Origin: Heterocephalus glaber
Lineage: Eukaryota; Chordata; Mammalia; Rodentia; Bathyergidae
DNA length: 64,000 nt
Reading direction: 5' to 3'
Assembly: GCF_000247695.1 (NCBI RefSeq)
Contig: NW_004624804.1
Span: 8,955,820 to 9,019,819 of the forward strand
Shown piece after piece: positions 54,833 to 64,000 of the stretch. Position numbers and translations under genes: made by a program. Position 1 is the stretch's first letter. The number at the start of each line of letters is the position of its first letter. The notes under the pieces are model-generated. The model had not been told where the DNA came from. It was given only the letters and a program-made list of their open reading frames with translations, and ran no database searches.

Positions 54833-55028
54833 CACAATGGTTTGTTAACTCTGGGATGCCAGCAAGTGCGGCCGGCTAAGAGAAGGCCCTGCTCCTCACT
54901 CTACTTCGTGACTAGTGGGACCTGGGGCGCAACTCGAGCCGAGGCCGTGGGGACTTCGGAGGGCCGGGCTGTGCGTCCGGGGCGGGGCCGGGAGCCGACG
55001 CGGGACGGGGTCACGTGGCGTAGGCGTC

Positions 55029-60756
<5,728 letters not shown>

Positions 60757-60949
60757 TGGTGCCCTGTGGACACTACCAAGGACAGCGCAGAAGAAAGGGA
60801 GTCCCTCCTGGCCTGGTCAACTGCAGAGATAACCTAGGGTTTGAGTACTCGTTGTTGCTGGCCCAGGACCAGCAAGGCTTGGGATGCAGTCAGGAGGAGC
60901 TGGGCAGGTCTGAGTGAGGGTGCCAGGAAGTTGCCACATAGTTGAGGAG

Positions 60950-61135
60950 GAGTGGGGACTGCGTGCAGCAGTCACTCACGCTGTGACCTTGGGCGCATCA
61001 CCTCCTGTTGGCACTGGTGTCCTGGGCCCAAAGCAGAGATAATAATGGTCCACCTCAGGGCTGTTGTGGGGATGGAGATGGTATCTGGGAGGCCAGCATG
61101 GCCAGCCGAGGACGTGGTCAATAAAAGTATCTGTA
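60950..61135 (+). mobile_element. MIR element forming the end of the JMJD7 3' UTR
   Basis: CACGCTGTGACCTTGGGCGC, GCAGAGATAATAATGGTCCA and CTCAGGGCTGTTGTGGGGAT are MIR core segments; the distal GTGGTCAATAAAAG is in the place of the MIR 3' end and supplies the poly(A) hexamer. Confidence 0.75.
61120..61125 (+). terminator. JMJD7: Poly(A) signal of JMJD7
   Basis: Canonical AATAAA in the context GTGGTCAATAAAAGTAT, followed within 40 bp by a T/G-rich stretch. The hexamer falls where the 3' end of a MIR normally has its CTCAATAAATG segment. Confidence 0.8.
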
Positions 61136-61140
61136 ATTCA

Positions 61141-62060
61141 CTTGTTCTCATCCTCACTGTCACTGTTGCTTTCTGTGGCCTGGCGAGAGTGTGAAGGTTC
61201 AGGTAAACATCTCTGGGTGATCCTGATGGGGGTACAGGCCAGATGCAGACCTGGGGAGCTGTCTGCTGCCCCTCCCTGGGGCAGGCAGTTGGCCTGCTTT
61301 CTTGTGATGCCCTGACTGAAGCCTCCCTGGCTCAGGGCCCCGGCGCCATTGCTGGCTCTGCCCTGGTTTGCTTTCCTTTCTCAGTTCTTGGGCAGCTGAT
61401 GGGGTCTGGTGCTCTGGGGTGGACCTGTTTACCCTATAGCAGGTACAGACAAAGGCTCAGAAGTCCTGTTCCTCCTGGAGCTGTCCCCCTGAGGAAGGAG
61501 GAGGCTTCCTTCACCTCTTCTGAAGAGTAGGAAGAGATCCTGGCTCTGAGTGACAACCCTAAGGTTTGTTTCCGGCCACACCGCCCCAAGGGTGGAGGCA
61601 GCCTAGACCCAGACATGCCTTTGAAGGGCTGCTGACAGGGCAGAGCCACTTCCCTGCCAGGTTGGGCTGGGGCCTGTAGGGCTCCAATTGAGACTGGGCA
61701 TTCCTGTCATACTGGTACCAGGAGGTTGCGAGAGGCCTGGCTGATTTGGGGCAGTTGGCTCCTCAGTTTATCGCTGCTCTGGGCCGCAGGCTCTGGTTTC
61801 CTTCAGCTCAGCCCTGACAGCATGCTCTCCTGGTGCCTTCTCCTCCCAGGCAGGGCTGGTTGGAGCAGGCCCCGGGTGGGCATCTGGGATGTCGGGGATC
61901 TGAGGCTGGCAGCGTGAGTGTGTCAGGGCTCCAGTATAGGCTTAAGGTGCCTGGTTTCCAGGACGGGTGGCAGTTCTCAGTGGGCATGGACTTGGGTGGA
62001 GTGGAGGCGGCAGCTGGGCGGAACTAGGGAGGAGCTCCAGCCAGCCGGGACACCCGGCTC
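61141..62060. other. Spacer between JMJD7 and PLA2G4B
   Basis: About 0.9 kb of GC-rich unique-looking sequence without a recognised gene or SINE. It holds the PLA2G4B promoter at its right end and, in human, would be crossed by the JMJD7-PLA2G4B read-through transcript. Confidence 0.6.
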
Positions 62061-62132
62061 CAGTTTAAAAGCCAGTAGTCGGTGCTCGTGTGGCCACTGC
62101 TCCATCATTCCTGCTCCTGAGGACTCAGCCTC
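62040..62132 (+). promoter_or_regulatory. PLA2G4B: TATA-like promoter and short 5' UTR of PLA2G4B
   Basis: A TTTAAAA TATA-like element lies at 62064-62070, about 65 bp upstream of the first ATG at 62133. A start site near 62095 would leave a leader of about 40 nt. Unlike the other two promoters this region is not a strong CpG island, which fits a more tissue-restricted gene. Confidence 0.55.
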
Positions 62133-64000
62133 ATGGCTCTGGTAAGGCCTCACAGGGCACTGGGCCCCACCATGGAGGGCGTCTGGCACAGGCCCCACTT
62201 CTCCAGTGCGTGACCCAGGCCTCCCTGGCATTGCAGAGGTCTCTGCCAGCGAGCGACTTTTAGCCAACTTTGAACTTTGAACTTGGCCCCCATCCTGCGC
62301 CTGGTTTCTGCTGTTTCTTAGAGGAGCTGTGGTCTCTAGGTACAGAGAGGGTGCTTGTGGACAGTGGGACCAGGGCAGTGCGCTGAGGCAGGGATCTGGG
62401 CTGAGGCACTTTCTGCCCTGGCAATGGGCCCAGGAACTCAGAGGCTCCCATCCCAGAATCCAGAGGGAAGTGGCTGCTTGATGCTTCTCCTGACTCACTT
62501 GCTTGGGGTGTGAGAACCCTGGGGCTGCTATAGGCAATGAGCTTCCCCAGCTCAGCCCCTGCCCCGGAAGCTCTCTGGACTGGATCAGATGGTGCCTTAC
62601 AGAGGCAGGGATGGAGACCAGCAGGAAGGACCCGTCAACACAGGCTTTTCTGGCCCTAGCACACTGGCCGGCGTACACATCCCCAGAACCAGGGAGTGGG
62701 TGTGGAGGGAGCTCTTTAGAGGCCATCATAGAACCTGGAGGGTGCTGGCTACTGTTCCTGCTGTACAAAGAGTGGGTCTCCAGGAAGGAGACAGCACAGG
62801 GACAGGTCACAAGGTGCCCAAGACCCTGACAGGCCCCTTCCCCTCCCCTGATAGCTTATATGCCCTGCTACCCACGACCAGTGCCAAAGTTGCTTAGCTG
62901 GGGTGTGGGGTGGAAAGGCTGAGGGAAATAGAAGCAGCCAGGTGTTGGCATAAATTGGAGCTGGCCAGTCCCAACTAGATCTCAAGCAGATGGCTGCTCC
63001 TCTGCTTCAGTTTCCTTCTGGGCTTGCTCATCATGTGGCCCTGCACAGGGCTCTGGTGTGGCTAGTGAGTGAATGTACGTAGGGCCCTGGCGCAGAGCTG
63101 GGCACAGCCCTGCGTCAGTGTAGACAGGTAGCATGGCTGTGTCTCCTGTTGGCCCGGGACTCTGATGGCGTGAAGGATGGACCTGGGCCTGAGTGGGCCT
63201 GAATCTTTGGTTCAGGATTTGGCCTCAAAGGATCAACCCAGTCTCTGCTGTGAGCCCATCTGCCTACAGCAGACCTAATCCTTTTCCCCTCTGCAGGCAA
63301 AGGTCTCTGGGACCTGCCTCCTCCTTGTGCGTGTCTTGCAGGCCCATGGCCTGCCCTCCAAGGACCTGAGTGAGTATGCTGTACCCCTGGGCCGTGCACA
63401 ATGGGCGGGAGGCCACTGCAGCGGGTGACAGCAGAGCGGTGTTGGGGAAGGGATGGGAGCAGTTGTGGGGGCAGGAAGTAGTGGGTCCAGCCTGGTGGAC
63501 ATGGTGTGCAGGTTATGGGAGAAGTGGGCCCGAGTGGCAGGGCTCAGGAGGCTCTCTGCCATTATGAGCACTCGATCCTCCTCCTTGCAGTGAGCCCCTC
63601 TGACTGCTACGTGACTCTGTGGCTGCCCACCGCCTCCAGCCACAGACTGCAGACACGCACTGTCAAGAACAGCAGAAACCCGGTCTGGAACCAGACCTTT
63701 CGCTTCCGAATCCACACCCAACTCAAGGTGGCCCAAGCATCATGCTGGCCCTGCTCTCGCTCCCTGTGGACCATGGTCACCTGTCCTGTCCTAGTACCCT
63801 GGCCCCTCCCCTGCTCACTTTCCCATTCACTCCTCCTCTTTGGAGACATCTCACTTTGGTCCCTTCCAGAATGTCCTGGAACTGACAGTCTTTGACCAAG
63901 ACCTGTGGACCAAGGATGACCCGGTGTTGTCAGTGTTGTTTGACACAGGGACCCTGCGAGCCGGGGAGTTCCAGCGCCAGAGCTTCTCCCTGAGCACTGA
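62133..64000 (+). CDS. PLA2G4B: PLA2G4B, cytosolic phospholipase A2 beta (5' exons only; runs off the window)
   Basis: Group IVB calcium-dependent cytosolic phospholipase A2; it releases fatty acids from membrane phospholipids. Four exons are visible: 62133-62141 (three codons, MAL), 63297-63369, 63591-63727 and 63870 to the window edge, about 116 residues. They encode the N-terminal C2 domain. Candidate calcium-binding aspartates are in loop 1 (SKDLMSPSDCYV) and in loop 3 ([13 protein letters not shown]). The segment [14 protein letters not shown] is the usual C2 core strand. All junctions keep frame with GT-AG borders. The lipase catalytic domain lies beyond the right edge. The start MAL-AKVSGTC matches the human MAV-AEVSRTC arrangement. 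The gene is the third member of the MAPKBP1-JMJD7-PLA2G4B block. Confidence 0.93.

Larger units (their letters stand above)
52935..54850 (+). other. MAPKBP1: MAPKBP1 3' UTR
   Basis: About 1.9 kb from the stop codon to the first canonical AATAAA at 54827-54832, followed by a GT-rich stretch; cleavage is expected near 54845-54855. I saw no earlier AATAAA. A long 3' UTR fits the roughly 7 kb mRNA known for human MAPKBP1. No SINE was seen in it; a short GGCAGGT tandem lies near 54109. Confidence 0.8.
60757..61140 (+). other. JMJD7: JMJD7 3' UTR
   Basis: Short 3' UTR from the stop codon to just past the AATAAA at 61120-61125. Its distal half is MIR-derived (see the MIR entry). Confidence 0.75.

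Noticed and set aside
61977..62810. 277-codon open frame on the minus strand over the PLA2G4B promoter
   Set aside because: Low-complexity composition, no splice or promoter context, and it overlaps the sense first exon of PLA2G4B; judged a chance frame in GC-rich DNA.

Overview
The window is nuclear genomic DNA of a rodent and carries one conserved head-to-tail block of three protein-coding genes on the + strand: MAPKBP1 (complete coding sequence), JMJD7 (complete) and the 5' end of PLA2G4B, which runs off the right edge. This is the order seen at human 15q15.1. All exon models were read directly by joining ORF pieces at splice sites and checking reading phase at every junction. They give a 1504-residue MAPKBP1 in 31 coding exons and a 316-residue JMJD7 in 8 coding exons. 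The rodent assignment rests on the repeats: 7SL-derived B1 monomers with the internal tandem duplication, tRNA-derived ID-like SINEs (a young subfamily ending in GGTACC plus an A-tail), and dimeric B1-dID elements. B1-dID is known from non-muroid rodents, so a mouse or rat is unlikely. I cannot name the family.

Layout. 1-4160: AT-rich flank, mostly SINEs; the extreme left may hold the 3' end of the neighbouring gene (MGA by human synteny, not proven). 4160-4760: CpG-rich MAPKBP1 promoter with a GCC/GCT trinucleotide tract. 5033-5249: first coding exon. 5250-30046: a 24.8 kb intron packed with SINEs, L1 fossils, MIRs, a hAT fossil and a clean solo LTR. 30047-30138: second coding exon, then an 8.5 kb intron. 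38661-47653: dense exons of the WD40 propellers. 47799-52934: exons of the low-complexity tail and C-terminal dimerisation helix. 52935 to about 54850: 3' UTR. 54880-55280: CpG-rich JMJD7 promoter only about 200 bp beyond the MAPKBP1 poly(A) signal. 55029-60756: JMJD7, with a 3.4 kb first intron. 61120: JMJD7 poly(A) signal lying at the end of a MIR. About 62064: TATA-like PLA2G4B promoter. 62133-64000: PLA2G4B exons for the C2 domain.

The genes do not form a pathway. MAPKBP1 is a JNK scaffold and cilium-linked protein, JMJD7 an Fe(II)/2-oxoglutarate lysyl hydroxylase, and PLA2G4B a calcium-dependent cytosolic phospholipase A2. JMJD7 and PLA2G4B are linked by read-through transcription in human, and the exon phases here would allow the same in-frame fusion. 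I found no undescribed biological system. The more notable points are that fusion geometry, a GC-AG intron in MAPKBP1, a MIR-associated poly(A) site, a solo LTR with perfect 6-bp target duplication, a serial nest of three ID copies, and an unidentified retroposed insert inside an L1 fossil.
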